Shown: in pieces, positions 8,716 to 17,106 of the stretch | Layout: each line of letters starts with the position of its first letter | How positions within the stretch are numbered: position 1 is the first letter of the stretch | Assembly (NCBI RefSeq): GCF_032878955.1 | Contig: NZ_CP043839.1 | Location: 992,001 to 1,056,000, forward strand | Direction of reading: 5' to 3' | DNA: 64,000 nt | Source of the DNA: Butyricimonas paravirosa | Lineage (GTDB): Bacteria > Bacteroidota > Bacteroidia > Bacteroidales > Marinifilaceae | Notes under the pieces: generated by a model | Seen by the model: only the letters and a program-made list of their open reading frames with translations | What the model was told of the DNA's origin: nothing | The model's database searches: none | Program-made: the position numbers and the translations under genes

Positions 8716-9228
8716 CTACTTCAGCAATCTCTCCAGTTTTTCGATCATCTTCGCAAAAGCCTCCTTAGTATAACCGACCTCAATCTCCACGATCTTTCCC
8801 TTCTTATCAATGATAAAATTTCGAGGAATGGTTGCCGTGGCAAACTTCGAATAAATCTTACGTTCCGGATCAAGTCCCATAGGGAACGTGTATCCATTTC
8901 TTTCTCGAAACTTCTTTACCTGCTCCTTACTCTCCTCACGAGAAATAGCCAAGAACACGAAATCTTTCCCTTTAAAGCGATCAAGAATCTCCTTCTGCAC
9001 CCGTTTCAACTCCTCTTGACAAGGAGGACACCACGTAGCCCAGAAATTAATTAATACAATCTTCCCCTTTAAATCTTTAATATTGATCTTTTGCCCGTCA
9101 AACATCTCCACAACAAATTCGGGAACATCATCCCCAACCTTTACCAGCGTCTCCTTTTCCTGAGCGTTAACTCTTGCTAAACTTCCCAGTACCAACAAGG
9201 AAACGACAAAAACAAATACCCTTTTCAT
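8716..9228 (-). CDS. TlpA-family thioredoxin-like protein, exported
   Basis: A 171-residue exported thiol-disulfide protein of the TlpA/ResA/AhpC-TSA type. It has a signal peptide (MKRVFVFVVSLLVLGSLARVNAQ) with a signal-peptidase-I-like site and a thioredoxin fold. The redox motif is WCPPC (Cys67 and Cys70), inside NFWATWCPPCQEE. The cis-proline region appears as TIPRNFIIDKKGKI. The start at 9228 is preceded by AAAGAAAAGG; the upstream in-frame extension is not needed and would bury the signal peptide. A TATCTTTG element upstream fits the Bacteroidota -7 consensus. Probably a periplasmic or membrane-proximal reductase; its partner is not evident. Monocistronic, divergent from the transglutaminase-like gene. 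Confidence 0.9.
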   Translation of the reverse strand: MKRVFVFVVSLLVLGSLARVNAQEKETLVKVGDDVPEFVVEMFDGQKINIKDLKGKIVLINFWATWCPPCQEELKRVQKEILDRFKGKDFVFLAISREESKEQVKKFRERNGYTFPMGLDPERKIYSKFATATIPRNFIIDKKGKIVEIEVGYTKEAFAKMIEKLERLLK

Positions 9229-9253
9229 GACCTTTTCTTTATTTGGTTCTAGA

Positions 9254-9261
9254 CAAAGATA
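9254..9261 (-). promoter_or_regulatory. Putative -7 element (TATCTTTG) of the TlpA-type gene
   Basis: TATCTTTG on the minus strand matches the Bacteroidota TANNTTTG consensus and lies 25 bases before the chosen ATG at 9228. No convincing TTTG -33 element was found at the expected distance. Confidence 0.45.
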
Positions 9262-9340
9262 AAAAATAATTTCAATAATCATTCTTGAATAAATTAAATA
9301 CATTTGCATTATAGTATTAACCAGCAAACAAAAATAGACC

Positions 9341-11173
9341 GTGCGCCTTATTTTTTATCTGTTTTTATTCACTCTCCTGCATTCCTGCCGGGAAGCTAAC
9401 TCCCGGCTTGAACAAGCCCTGCAACTTGCCGGGGACAACAAGCTGGAACTCCAAAAAGTGCTGGACCACTATGCCGGCGACAGCCTCAAACTAAAAGCGG
9501 CCATTTTCCTTATCGAGAACATGCCAGGCCACTATTCCCTCGACGGCCCCTACCTTCGGCAACTCCAACGAGTCATCGACAGTACGGAGACCCCTTACTT
9601 GATGAAGAAAGTCATCCTCATGCAACCCCTCCGTTATCCCCGTTCCCGCCAGCAACTCAGGGCGGAACCGGACCTCGAACAAGTGAAAGCCGACTACCTC
9701 ATTCACCAAATTGACCAAGCCTTCCGGCTATGGACCAACAGTCCTTGGCTCGAAGACCTCACTCTTGAAAATTTCCTTGAATATTTACTACCTTACCGGA
9801 TTGGTAATGAACCCCTCGATTATTGGCGGGATTCCATAGATTCTCGGCTAAGGGAACGCCTGCAAGAGGCAGGACGCTACTTTGATAACCAAAAACACTC
9901 CCCCTACAACATGGCGCAGATCGTTTACGGTCACGCCCTAGGACTTGATTCCGGAAAGGACAACCTGGCAGGAATCCCCTTCTCGGCTAAAGAATGTGTC
10001 TTTTCTAGCCAACTACAACTACTGGCATATCGCATGGTAGGTATTCCCGCAGCCATAGACCACGTCCCCTATTGGGCCGACATGAACGGATTCCACGAAT
10101 GGACGGTCGTCATGGATACCAAAAACAAGGACATACTCGCCGGGCAGATAGAGATGAAAAACGCTCCGAAAGTGTATCGCCGTACGTACTCGATCAACCC
10201 CATTCCCGTTCCCGAAAAGGATGAATACATTCCCCCGTTCTTCACAAACCCCTTCAACCGGGATGTCACCAACAAATACCTGCACACCTCGGATATTACG
10301 GTCACCGCAACTGTCCCCGTGCAGGCACGACACGCTTATCTCGCCATATTCAACGGGCGAGAACTCCGGGTCGTCGACTGGAGCGACGTGCAACAAGGCA
10401 AAGCCCACTTTCATGCCATGGGTTCCAACATCGTGTATTTTCCCGTCTATTTCGAGAAGGAATACCAGCGAAACTTTGCCTATCCCTTCATCCTGCGGGC
10501 AAACGGGACAACCGTCACATTACGTCCCGACACGACACGACGACAGACACTCACCCTCACTCGTAAATATCCTTTACATCACAACAAAGTGTACCATGGC
10601 AACGCCCTTGTCGGGGCAAGGTTTCAAGCATCGAACGATCCAACATTCCAAAACCCCGTAACCATCCACCGTGTCACCCACAACCCTAATATGCAACCCG
10701 TAATCGTTCCGGTCGATACCACGCAAAAATACCGTTACTGGCGATTTAACCATACCAAGATCGTGGAACTCGCCGAGTGGAGATTCAAGGACAACCGAGG
10801 CCTAAACCTAACAGGAAAAAGCATTGACCCCGAAGGTAGAGGAGCCCGCCTCGCCAACATTTTCGACAATGACCCGCTTTCCCATGGAAGAATATCCCAT
10901 CGGCTCGTCGTGGACTTCGATCACCCCGTCAGCGTGTCGGAAATTATCTACCTGCCCCGCAACGATGCGAACGGCGTGTACCCCGGAAACGAGTACGAGC
11001 TATTATACTTCGACCTCGGTGGTTGGCAATCTCTCGGTTGTAAAATCGCCACGGACTACTCCGTTGATTTTGAAAATGTTCCATCGAACGCTGTTTATTG
11101 GCTGCGCAATCACACGGCTGGCAAGGAAGAGCGCGTATTCACGATACAAAACGGAGAACAACGTTTCTGGTAA
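9341..11173 (+). CDS. Transglutaminase-like lipoprotein with C-terminal discoidin-like region
   Basis: A 610-residue exported protein starting at GTG; a stop codon two codons upstream in frame rules out a longer start. The signal peptide ends in LLHSC, so it is probably a lipoprotein. A transglutaminase-like papain fold occupies the middle: AKECVFSSQ with Cys219, FHEWTVVMD with His252 and Asp259, which is the expected Cys-His-Asp order. The last ~150 residues (YRYWRFNH, AEWRFKD, VDFDHPVSVSEI) look like an F5/8-type discoidin domain. Such Bacteroidota proteins probably act as cysteine peptidases or bind cell-surface material, not as true cross-linkers. It precedes tilS by about 85 bases and is GC-richer than locus 1. 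Confidence 0.85.
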   Translation: MRLIFYLFLFTLLHSCREANSRLEQALQLAGDNKLELQKVLDHYAGDSLKLKAAIFLIENMPGHYSLDGPYLRQLQRVIDSTETPYLMKKVILMQPLRYPRSRQQLRAEPDLEQVKADYLIHQIDQAFRLWTNSPWLEDLTLENFLEYLLPYRIGNEPLDYWRDSIDSRLRERLQEAGRYFDNQKHSPYNMAQIVYGHALGLDSGKDNLAGIPFSAKECVFSSQLQLLAYRMVGIPAAIDHVPYWADMNGFHEWTVVMDTKNKDILAGQIEMKNAPKVYRRTYSINPIPVPEKDEYIPPFFTNPFNRDVTNKYLHTSDITVTATVPVQARHAYLAIFNGRELRVVDWSDVQQGKAHFHAMGSNIVYFPVYFEKEYQRNFAYPFILRANGTTVTLRPDTTRRQTLTLTRKYPLHHNKVYHGNALVGARFQASNDPTFQNPVTIHRVTHNPNMQPVIVPVDTTQKYRYWRFNHTKIVELAEWRFKDNRGLNLTGKSIDPEGRGARLANIFDNDPLSHGRISHRLVVDFDHPVSVSEIIYLPRNDANGVYPGNEYELLYFDLGGWQSLGCKIATDYSVDFENVPSNAVYWLRNHTAGKEERVFTIQNGEQRFW

Positions 11174-11257
11174 AATAAAATCATCATTTTTATTCGTGTT
11201 TCCCTTCTTCTTTCAGGAAAAATAGCTAATTTAGGCTATTCATTAAAGAGAGAGGTT

Positions 11258-12589
11258 ATGTTGGATACGATAAAACAGTTCCTCAAGGAACACGAGATTG
11301 ACGAGAAAGCGGGATTTATCATTGCCGTTAGCGGGGGAGCCGATTCAATCACTTTACTCCACGCATTCAAGTACTTGAATCTACGCATACACGCCTTGCA
11401 TTGCAACTTCAACCTGCGGGGCAAAGAATCAAACATGGATGAACAATTCGTGAAACGGTTCTGTGAAACCTACGGTATCCCTATGAGCGTGAAACGCTTT
11501 GACACCCAAGAATACGCCAAGAAAAAAGGCATCAGCATAGAGATGGCCGCTCGGGAACTACGCTACGACTGGTTCGAAGAAATGCGCCAGAAGAAAAAAA
11601 TGGACTACATTGTAGTGGGACACCATGCCGACGATCTTGCCGAGACTCTCTTTATTAATATATGTCGCGGAACCGGCATCAAGGGGCTCACCGGTATTCG
11701 TCCCGTCAAAGATCGCATTCTACGCCCGCTCCTGTCCCGTTCCCGGGAGGAGATCATCACTTACATCGAGCAAAACCAACTGGGGTATCGTACCGATTCC
11801 ACCAATAACTCGCTCGACTACGTGCGGAACAAAATTCGCCACATGATCATCCCCGTATGCAAGGACATCAATCCCTCATTCCTCAACACGGTACGGGAAA
11901 ACTGTAACACCCTCAAGGAAGTGGAGCAAATCTACCGTTACGGCATCGACCGTTTGAAAGAAGAAGTGATTAGCGAGGAAAACGGGGAAACCCTTATTGA
12001 CATACAAAAGACACTGGCAGCCCCAGCCCCTTACACGCTCTTGTTCGAGATCCTACGGCCATATGGTTTTAACGCCACGCAAATCGAGGATATTCTTGAA
12101 AGCAGCGACGCCATTCCCGGAAAACAATTCGAGGCCGAAGAATACTTACTTACGAAAGGCAGGATCTACTGGCGGCTATTCAATATCTTAGAAAAAGAAG
12201 ACAAACGCACTCTTTTGGCAGATAGTGGAGAATACCACGTTGATGACAGCATCTTCCGGCTCGAAGAACAAGACATCGATGACTCTTTTATCGTTCCCCG
12301 TGATCTTGACACAGGGTGTTTTGACCTCGATAAAATCACTTATCCCCTCGTATTACGCCACTGGTCCATGGGTGACTGGTTCTGCCCTCTCGGTATGAAA
12401 CGTAGTAAAAAGAAATTGAGCGACTTTTTCACAGACTTGAAATTCAGCGCCAAGCAGAAAAAAGACTGCCTTCTCTTACAATCTGGCAAGGACATCATTT
12501 GGGTGGTCGGCCATCGCATAGACGATCGCTACAAAGTATCTCCTGCTACCAAAAGAGTTTTAATTATCAAACAAATAAAAGGAATTTAA
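11258..12589 (+). CDS. tilS: tRNA(Ile)-lysidine synthase TilS
   Basis: Converts the wobble cytidine of the CAU-anticodon tRNA-Ile to lysidine using ATP and lysine, which is essential for reading AUA codons. The 443-residue product has the N-type PP-loop motif SGGADS at residues 25-30, GHHADDLAET, and the conserved RPLLSRSREEI and YRTDSTNNSLDYVRNKIRH segments. The C-terminal TilS domain (VLRHWSMGDWFCPLGM, KKLSDFFTDLK, WVVGHRIDDRYKV) is complete. Start at 11258 follows GAGAGAGG. A strong terminator follows at 12620. Confidence 0.97.
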   Translation: MLDTIKQFLKEHEIDEKAGFIIAVSGGADSITLLHAFKYLNLRIHALHCNFNLRGKESNMDEQFVKRFCETYGIPMSVKRFDTQEYAKKKGISIEMAARELRYDWFEEMRQKKKMDYIVVGHHADDLAETLFINICRGTGIKGLTGIRPVKDRILRPLLSRSREEIITYIEQNQLGYRTDSTNNSLDYVRNKIRHMIIPVCKDINPSFLNTVRENCNTLKEVEQIYRYGIDRLKEEVISEENGETLIDIQKTLAAPAPYTLLFEILRPYGFNATQIEDILESSDAIPGKQFEAEEYLLTKGRIYWRLFNILEKEDKRTLLADSGEYHVDDSIFRLEEQDIDDSFIVPRDLDTGCFDLDKITYPLVLRHWSMGDWFCPLGMKRSKKKLSDFFTDLKFSAKQKKDCLLLQSGKDIIWVVGHRIDDRYKVSPATKRVLIIKQIKGI

Positions 12590-12619
12590 TACGCATTAAA
12601 TGATCAATACTCTAAATAG

Positions 12620-12645
12620 AAAAAGAGGCCCGTCGGCCTCTTTTA
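12620..12645 (+). terminator. Intrinsic terminator after tilS
   Basis: AAAGAGGCC and GGCCTCTTT form a 9-bp stem around a 4-nt loop, ending in TTTTAA; it lies about 30 bases past the tilS stop. Confidence 0.9.
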
Positions 12646-12727
12646 ACACACTAACAATAAATTTACTACACTTATAAAAGCAAAAAACATTTCCTTCAAT
12701 TGCTGGGCAAAGATAAATATTTAAAAC

Positions 12728-12739
12728 GTTTGCGCAAAC
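12728..12739. promoter_or_regulatory. 12-bp perfect palindrome upstream of gapA (operator candidate)
   Basis: GTTTGCGCAAAC is a perfect palindrome about 45 bases upstream of the -33 element of gapA. It is GC-richer than its surroundings and could bind a dimeric regulator; no regulator is identified. Confidence 0.35.
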
Positions 12740-12784
12740 TTTTTTAAGAAAAAAAACGTTCGCGTATAACTAATCTAAAAGTTC

Positions 12785-12815
12785 TTTGTTTTTCATTTTT
12801 TTATCCATACTTTTG
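12785..12815 (+). promoter_or_regulatory. gapA promoter (TTTG, 19 bp, TACTTTTG)
   Basis: TTTG at 12785-12788 and TACTTTTG at 12808-12815 match the Bacteroidota -33/-7 consensus with 19-bp spacing. Transcription would begin near 12822, giving a leader of about 57 nt before the ATG at 12879. Confidence 0.75.
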
Positions 12816-12878
12816 TGTGAGTTTACGACATTAAACGAGAGAGTTAACATCATTATTAACCAAATAATAAAAAAACAA

Positions 12879-13883
12879 ATGTCAAAGATTAAAGTTGGTA
12901 TCAACGGATTCGGACGTATCGGTCGTCTGGTTTTTAGAGCTGCAATGACAAGAGACGATATTGAAATCGTTGGAATAAATGACCTTATCGATGTCGACTA
13001 CATGGTTTACATGTTGAAATATGACACCATGCACGGTCGTTTCAACGGAACCGTTGAGGCTAAAGATGGAAAACTCGTTGTAAACGGACACGCTATCCGT
13101 GTTACAGCAGAGAGAAACCCGGAAGACCTGAAATGGAACGAGGTGGGTGCAGAATATGTAGTTGAGTCAACCGGACTTTTCTTAACGAAAGAAAAAGCAG
13201 AAGCTCACTTAAAAGCCGGGGCAAAAAGAGTCGTGATGTCCGCCCCGTCAAAAGATGATACCCCGATGTTCGTGATGGGTGTAAACCACAAAACCTACGC
13301 CGGACAAACTATTGTATCTAACGCATCATGTACCACAAACTGCTTGGCCCCGCTGGCTAAAGTAATGCATGATAAATTCGGCATTGTTGAAGGTTTGATG
13401 ACCACCGTACACGCTACCACCGCTACCCAAAAAACAGTAGACGGTCCTTCTATGAAAGACTGGAGAGGTGGACGTGCCGCTGCTGGCAACATCATTCCGT
13501 CATCTACCGGAGCTGCTAAAGCTGTAGGTAAAGTAATCCCGGAACTGAACGGAAAATTAACCGGTATGTCATTCCGTGTTCCGACATTGGACGTATCTGT
13601 TGTTGACTTGACTTGCCGTCTGGAAAAAGCTGCAACTTACGAAGAGATTAAAGCCGCCATGAAAGAGGCTTCTGAAAACGAACTGAAAGGCATCCTCGGT
13701 TATACCGAAGAAGACGTTGTTTCTTCTGACTTCTTGGGTGACGCCCGCACTTCTATTTTCGATGCTAAAGCAGGTATCGCATTAAACTCTAACTTCGTGA
13801 AACTCGTTTCTTGGTATGACAACGAGTGGGGATATTCCAACAAAGTTATCGAGTTAATCGCTCACATGGCTACAGTAAAATAA
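12879..13883 (+). CDS. gapA: Glyceraldehyde-3-phosphate dehydrogenase, type I
   Basis: Glycolytic enzyme that oxidises glyceraldehyde 3-phosphate with NAD+ and phosphate to 1,3-bisphosphoglycerate in the cytoplasm. The 334-residue product starts MSKIKVGINGFGRIGR (Rossmann NAD-binding motif) and has the catalytic motif SNASCTTNC with Cys151, then the usual VHATTATQKTVDGPS, SSTGAAKAVGKV and WYDNEWGYS. The frame is open upstream to 12786, but the start at 12879 fits the family and the promoter found at 12785-12815. Monocistronic, bounded by its own terminator. Confidence 0.98.
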   Translation: MSKIKVGINGFGRIGRLVFRAAMTRDDIEIVGINDLIDVDYMVYMLKYDTMHGRFNGTVEAKDGKLVVNGHAIRVTAERNPEDLKWNEVGAEYVVESTGLFLTKEKAEAHLKAGAKRVVMSAPSKDDTPMFVMGVNHKTYAGQTIVSNASCTTNCLAPLAKVMHDKFGIVEGLMTTVHATTATQKTVDGPSMKDWRGGRAAAGNIIPSSTGAAKAVGKVIPELNGKLTGMSFRVPTLDVSVVDLTCRLEKAATYEEIKAAMKEASENELKGILGYTEEDVVSSDFLGDARTSIFDAKAGIALNSNFVKLVSWYDNEWGYSNKVIELIAHMATVK

Positions 13884-13908
13884 AAAAAGGGGCATAAGCC
13901 CCTTTTTT
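13884..13908 (+). terminator. Intrinsic terminator of gapA
   Basis: AAAAAGGGGC-ATAA-GCCCCTTTTTT directly follows the gapA stop codon; GC stem with a run of six Ts. Confidence 0.92.
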
Positions 13909-13931
13909 AGTCTATTACACACACTAACCAC

Positions 13932-14738
13932 ATGGAAAATAATCAACAGAAACGACCATACAAGCTAGGTTTGGTATTAAGTGGAGGGGGAGCCAGAGGA
14001 TTCGCCCATTTAGGCGTTTACAAGGCGATGCAGGAGCTGGGAATTAAACCGGACATCATTTCGGGAACCAGTGCAGGAGCAATAGCCGGGCTTATATTTG
14101 CATCCGGTCACTCGGCAGAGGAAGGGCTTAAATTCTTTCAAGACAGAAAACTACTCGACTTCGCACGACCTTTAGTCTCCAAAACCGGAATCATGACCAT
14201 GACCGGAATGGAAAAAAGGTTATCCGAGTTCATTCATGTTGAAACTTTCGAGGAACTACAAATACCGTTGGTAGTCACCGCCACCAACATGAACTTGGGC
14301 ATACCTACGCATTTCAGCACGGGCAAAGTAGTCCCCTGCGTGTTAGCATCCTGTTCTATACCCATCGTATTCGTACCCGTCACCATCAATCACCACCAGT
14401 ACTCGGACGGTGGAGTATTTATGAACCTACCCGTGCGACCGATCCGGGAGTTATGCGAGACAGTTATCGGCGTACATATCGACCCGTTGGAGCCCTGTAA
14501 TCACATCAAAAGCATGGTCCACTTAGCCGAACGCTCCTTCCACATGGGTATTCTGTCAAACATGAATATCGACACCCGCTTGTGTGACATCGTTATCGTG
14601 CCGAAACACATCAGCCGATACAGCATGTTCGACCTTAATAACATCGAAAAAATAGTGGACGAAGGTTACCGACAGGCTAAAGTCGTATTCTCTCGCCCAA
14701 AAATCATGAAAAAACTGAATTGCCTAATGATTCAGTGA
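13932..14738 (+). CDS. Patatin-like phospholipase / RssA-type serine hydrolase
   Basis: A 268-residue patatin-fold protein, a Ser-Asp dyad lipid acyl hydrolase. Visible motifs are the oxyanion loop SGGGARGFAHLG (GGGARG 18-23), the nucleophile elbow GTSAG with Ser47, and the catalytic Asp in YSDGG. There is no signal peptide or membrane segment, so it resembles the short cytoplasmic patatin proteins (RssA/NTE-like). The natural substrate is not predictable. It begins 24 bases after the gapA terminator, so it needs its own promoter or readthrough. Confidence 0.9.
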   Translation: MENNQQKRPYKLGLVLSGGGARGFAHLGVYKAMQELGIKPDIISGTSAGAIAGLIFASGHSAEEGLKFFQDRKLLDFARPLVSKTGIMTMTGMEKRLSEFIHVETFEELQIPLVVTATNMNLGIPTHFSTGKVVPCVLASCSIPIVFVPVTINHHQYSDGGVFMNLPVRPIRELCETVIGVHIDPLEPCNHIKSMVHLAERSFHMGILSNMNIDTRLCDIVIVPKHISRYSMFDLNNIEKIVDEGYRQAKVVFSRPKIMKKLNCLMIQ

Positions 14739-14965
14739 TCCCATCGATGAAGTGATTTAGTGATTTCCGATTAGGTGATTATAAATCACTAGATACTTAA
14801 ATGTAAAATGTAGAATGAAAAACTACCCCCCTCTAACTCCCCCTTACACAGGGGGAGAAACGAACGCAAGGAGCGCTACAATGTTTCAATGCAGCATATC
14901 CTCCCCCTTGGAAAGGGGAAACCAGAAGGGGGCCAATCTAAAATTTAAAATCTAAAATTACTAAA
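14739..14965. repeat. Intergenic repeat region with inverted CCCCCT-rich element
   Basis: No gene. 14745-14800 has iterated AGTGATTTxxxGAT units that recur at 30140-30195. 14825-14935 has complementary halves around ACTCCCCCTT...AGGGGGAGA and CCTCCCCCTT...AAGGGGG, related in style to the repeats at 24450 and 38624. 14936-14965 has the TCTAAAATT/TTTAAAATC motif seen in other gaps. Probably dispersed, non-coding repeat DNA. Confidence 0.6.
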
Positions 14966-14970
14966 TTACC

Positions 14971-16272
14971 ATGTTTTCTTCCCTTCAAGCCCTTGGAATA
15001 TCTTCGTTGAACGAGATGCAAGAAGCCTCACTGAAAGCTCATCGGGAAACCGATCACATCATCCTGCTCTCTCCCACTGGATCTGGTAAAACCCTGGCCT
15101 TTCTGTTACCCTTACTGGAAAACCTTGCCCCGGATAACACGAAAGCACAGGCCATTATCCTAACCCCATCAAGAGAACTGGCCTTGCAGATAGAGCAAGT
15201 ATTCCGTTCCCTGAAAAGCGGTTTCAAAGTGGTATGCTGTTACGGGGGACATGACATCAACGTGGAAAGTCGCAGTCTGGCATATACGCCCACGCTTATC
15301 ATCGGGACTCCGGGACGCATACTCGATCACGTCACCCGGGGGACAATTGACACAAACTCAATCTCCACCATCATTCTCGATGAGTTCGATAAGGCTCTGG
15401 AATTCGGTTTTCAAGAAGACATGGAAACCATCTTCTCGTACTTGCCACACCTGCAAAAGCGAGTCTTAACCTCTGCAACATCGGCCATCGAGATACCAAA
15501 ATTCACGGGCCTACGAAACCCTCTCATGTTGGATTTTCTTGAAGGTGCCGCACCGATCAAGTTAACACTCAAAAGCGTGTACACCGAAGGTAACAACAAA
15601 CTCGACACGCTCTACAAGCTACTGTGTGATCTAGAGGAAGGTCCTACCCTGATTTTTTGTAACTATCGGGAACGGGCGGAAGAAGTGAGTAATTACCTGT
15701 GGGATAAAGGTGTCAATAACGAATATTTTCACGGGGGAATGGAACAGGAAGAACGCGAGCGAGTGCTGTGTAAATTCCGCAATGGAAGTACGTACATTTT
15801 CATCTCGACAGACCTCGCCTCCCGCGGTCTGGATATCCCGGAGATAAAATACATCATCCACTATCACCTCCCCGAAAAGCCGGAATCCTTCACCCATCGC
15901 AACGGTCGAACTGCACGGATGAATGCCTCCGGTACCGCTTTTCTCCTACTCGACAGGGATGAATCCCGCCCGGATTTCCTAACCGAAATCCCGGAAACCT
16001 ACCACCCCGTCGGTAAATACCCCGCCCCGGCAGAACCATTCTGGTCCACCCTCTACATTGGCAAAGGGAAAAAAGACAAGGTCAACAAAATGGATATCGT
16101 CGGTTTCCTCTGCCAAAAAGGGAACTTGAAAAAAGAAGACATTGGTAAAATCGAAGTCAAAGACCATCACTCTTTCGTCGCCGTCAAGCGAGGCAATCTA
16201 AGACAACTACTTTCCCTCATCCGAAGAGAGAAAATCAAAAATATGAGAGCCAAAATAGAACTTTCGAGGTAA
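14971..16272 (+). CDS. DEAD-box-type ATP-dependent RNA helicase with DbpA RNA-binding domain
   Basis: A 433-residue SF2 RNA helicase. Motif I is SPTGSGKT (34-41), Ia PSRELALQ, Ib GTPGR, motif II DEFD (in place of DEAD), motif III SAT, motif V STDLASRGLDIPE and motif VI HRNGRTAR. The C-terminal ~70 residues (KMDIVGFLCQKG through the lysine-rich end) resemble the DbpA RNA-binding domain, which directs the E. coli enzyme to 23S rRNA hairpin 92. Likely a ribosome-assembly helicase. The A in motif VI also occurs in DbpA, so it is not a defect; whether DEFD is usual for this subfamily I cannot check here. Confidence 0.9.
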   Translation: MFSSLQALGISSLNEMQEASLKAHRETDHIILLSPTGSGKTLAFLLPLLENLAPDNTKAQAIILTPSRELALQIEQVFRSLKSGFKVVCCYGGHDINVESRSLAYTPTLIIGTPGRILDHVTRGTIDTNSISTIILDEFDKALEFGFQEDMETIFSYLPHLQKRVLTSATSAIEIPKFTGLRNPLMLDFLEGAAPIKLTLKSVYTEGNNKLDTLYKLLCDLEEGPTLIFCNYRERAEEVSNYLWDKGVNNEYFHGGMEQEERERVLCKFRNGSTYIFISTDLASRGLDIPEIKYIIHYHLPEKPESFTHRNGRTARMNASGTAFLLLDRDESRPDFLTEIPETYHPVGKYPAPAEPFWSTLYIGKGKKDKVNKMDIVGFLCQKGNLKKEDIGKIEVKDHHSFVAVKRGNLRQLLSLIRREKIKNMRAKIELSR

Positions 16273-16303
16273 AGTAATGTAGAACAAATTTTAAAGACTA
16301 AAA

Positions 16304-16328
16304 TAAAAGGGACTTTCCAGTCCCCTTT
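16304..16328. terminator. Bidirectional terminator between convergent helicase and phosphatase genes
   Basis: AAAAGGGACT-TTCC-AGTCCCCTTT sits between the two converging genes, with A/T runs on both sides; it overlaps the stop of the minus-strand gene. Confidence 0.85.
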
Positions 16329-17100
16329 AACTTATATACTCTTTCATTTTCTCCACGATCCCTGCATTTCCGGCCAGTATGGCTATCCCCCGGTCCTCCC
16401 GGAAGGGTTCAACATGACCGCCCGCCTCCTGCACGATAAGTACTCCGGCACACACGTCCCAAAGTTTCAAACCCAGTTCCCAGTACCCATCCAGAAACCC
16501 GGCTGCAACCCCACAAAGATCGTAAGCGGCAGATCCCATACGCCGTATTCCCCGCAGATGTGGCAGAATACGACTTAAATTGTCGATATTATTCACAGGA
16601 TGTATTCCCTTGTCGTAAGGGAAACCCGTGGCTAGCACGGAACGATCGAGTTCCGTCTTGTCGGAAACGTGGATCGGGGCATTGTTTAGAAAAGCCCCTT
16701 TGCCTCGGATTGCCGTGTACAGCTCGTTCAAGTAGGGAGCATACACAACTCCTAACAACGTCTCTCCCCGGTATTGCAGCCCGATAGACACGCAAAATAC
16801 GGGTAATCCCTGGCTATAATTATTTGTCCCGTCCAAAGGGTCCACCACCCACAGATAGTCGCTATGAGCATCATGTTCCCCACTTTCTTCCCCCAACACA
16901 CTATGATCGGGAAAACACTTGCCGATACGCTCGATCAGCATGGACTCACTTAGCTTATCCACCTTCGTCACGACATCATGTACCGTTGACTTCGTTTCAA
17001 GTTCCAAATGTCCACTTCTGAAATAAGAGTATTGAATTTTCCCAACTTCTTTCGCCCATGCCACCGCAAGCGCCAACGTGTTTTCCAAATCTATATTCAT
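16327..17100 (-). CDS. Inositol monophosphatase family protein (SuhB/CysQ-like)
   Basis: A 257-residue Mg2+-dependent, lithium-sensitive-type phosphatase. Metal-binding motifs are seen in order: GEESGEH, VVDPLDGTNNY, and the C-terminal LKLWDVCAGVLIVQEAGG. Possible substrates in this family include inositol phosphates, 3'-phosphoadenosine 5'-phosphate and sugar phosphates; the sequence does not decide between them. Cytoplasmic, no signal peptide. It lies 7 bases downstream of a FKBP-like lipoprotein gene and could be the last gene of that operon. Confidence 0.9.
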   Translation of the reverse strand: MNIDLENTLALAVAWAKEVGKIQYSYFRSGHLELETKSTVHDVVTKVDKLSESMLIERIGKCFPDHSVLGEESGEHDAHSDYLWVVDPLDGTNNYSQGLPVFCVSIGLQYRGETLLGVVYAPYLNELYTAIRGKGAFLNNAPIHVSDKTELDRSVLATGFPYDKGIHPVNNIDNLSRILPHLRGIRRMGSAAYDLCGVAAGFLDGYWELGLKLWDVCAGVLIVQEAGGHVEPFREDRGIAILAGNAGIVEKMKEYIS

Positions 17101-17106
17101 GATAAT

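Noticed and set aside
14971..16272. Degenerate DEAD-box helicase because motif VI reads HRNGRTAR
   Set aside because: Alanine at this position is also found in DbpA, and the C-terminal domain resembles DbpA.
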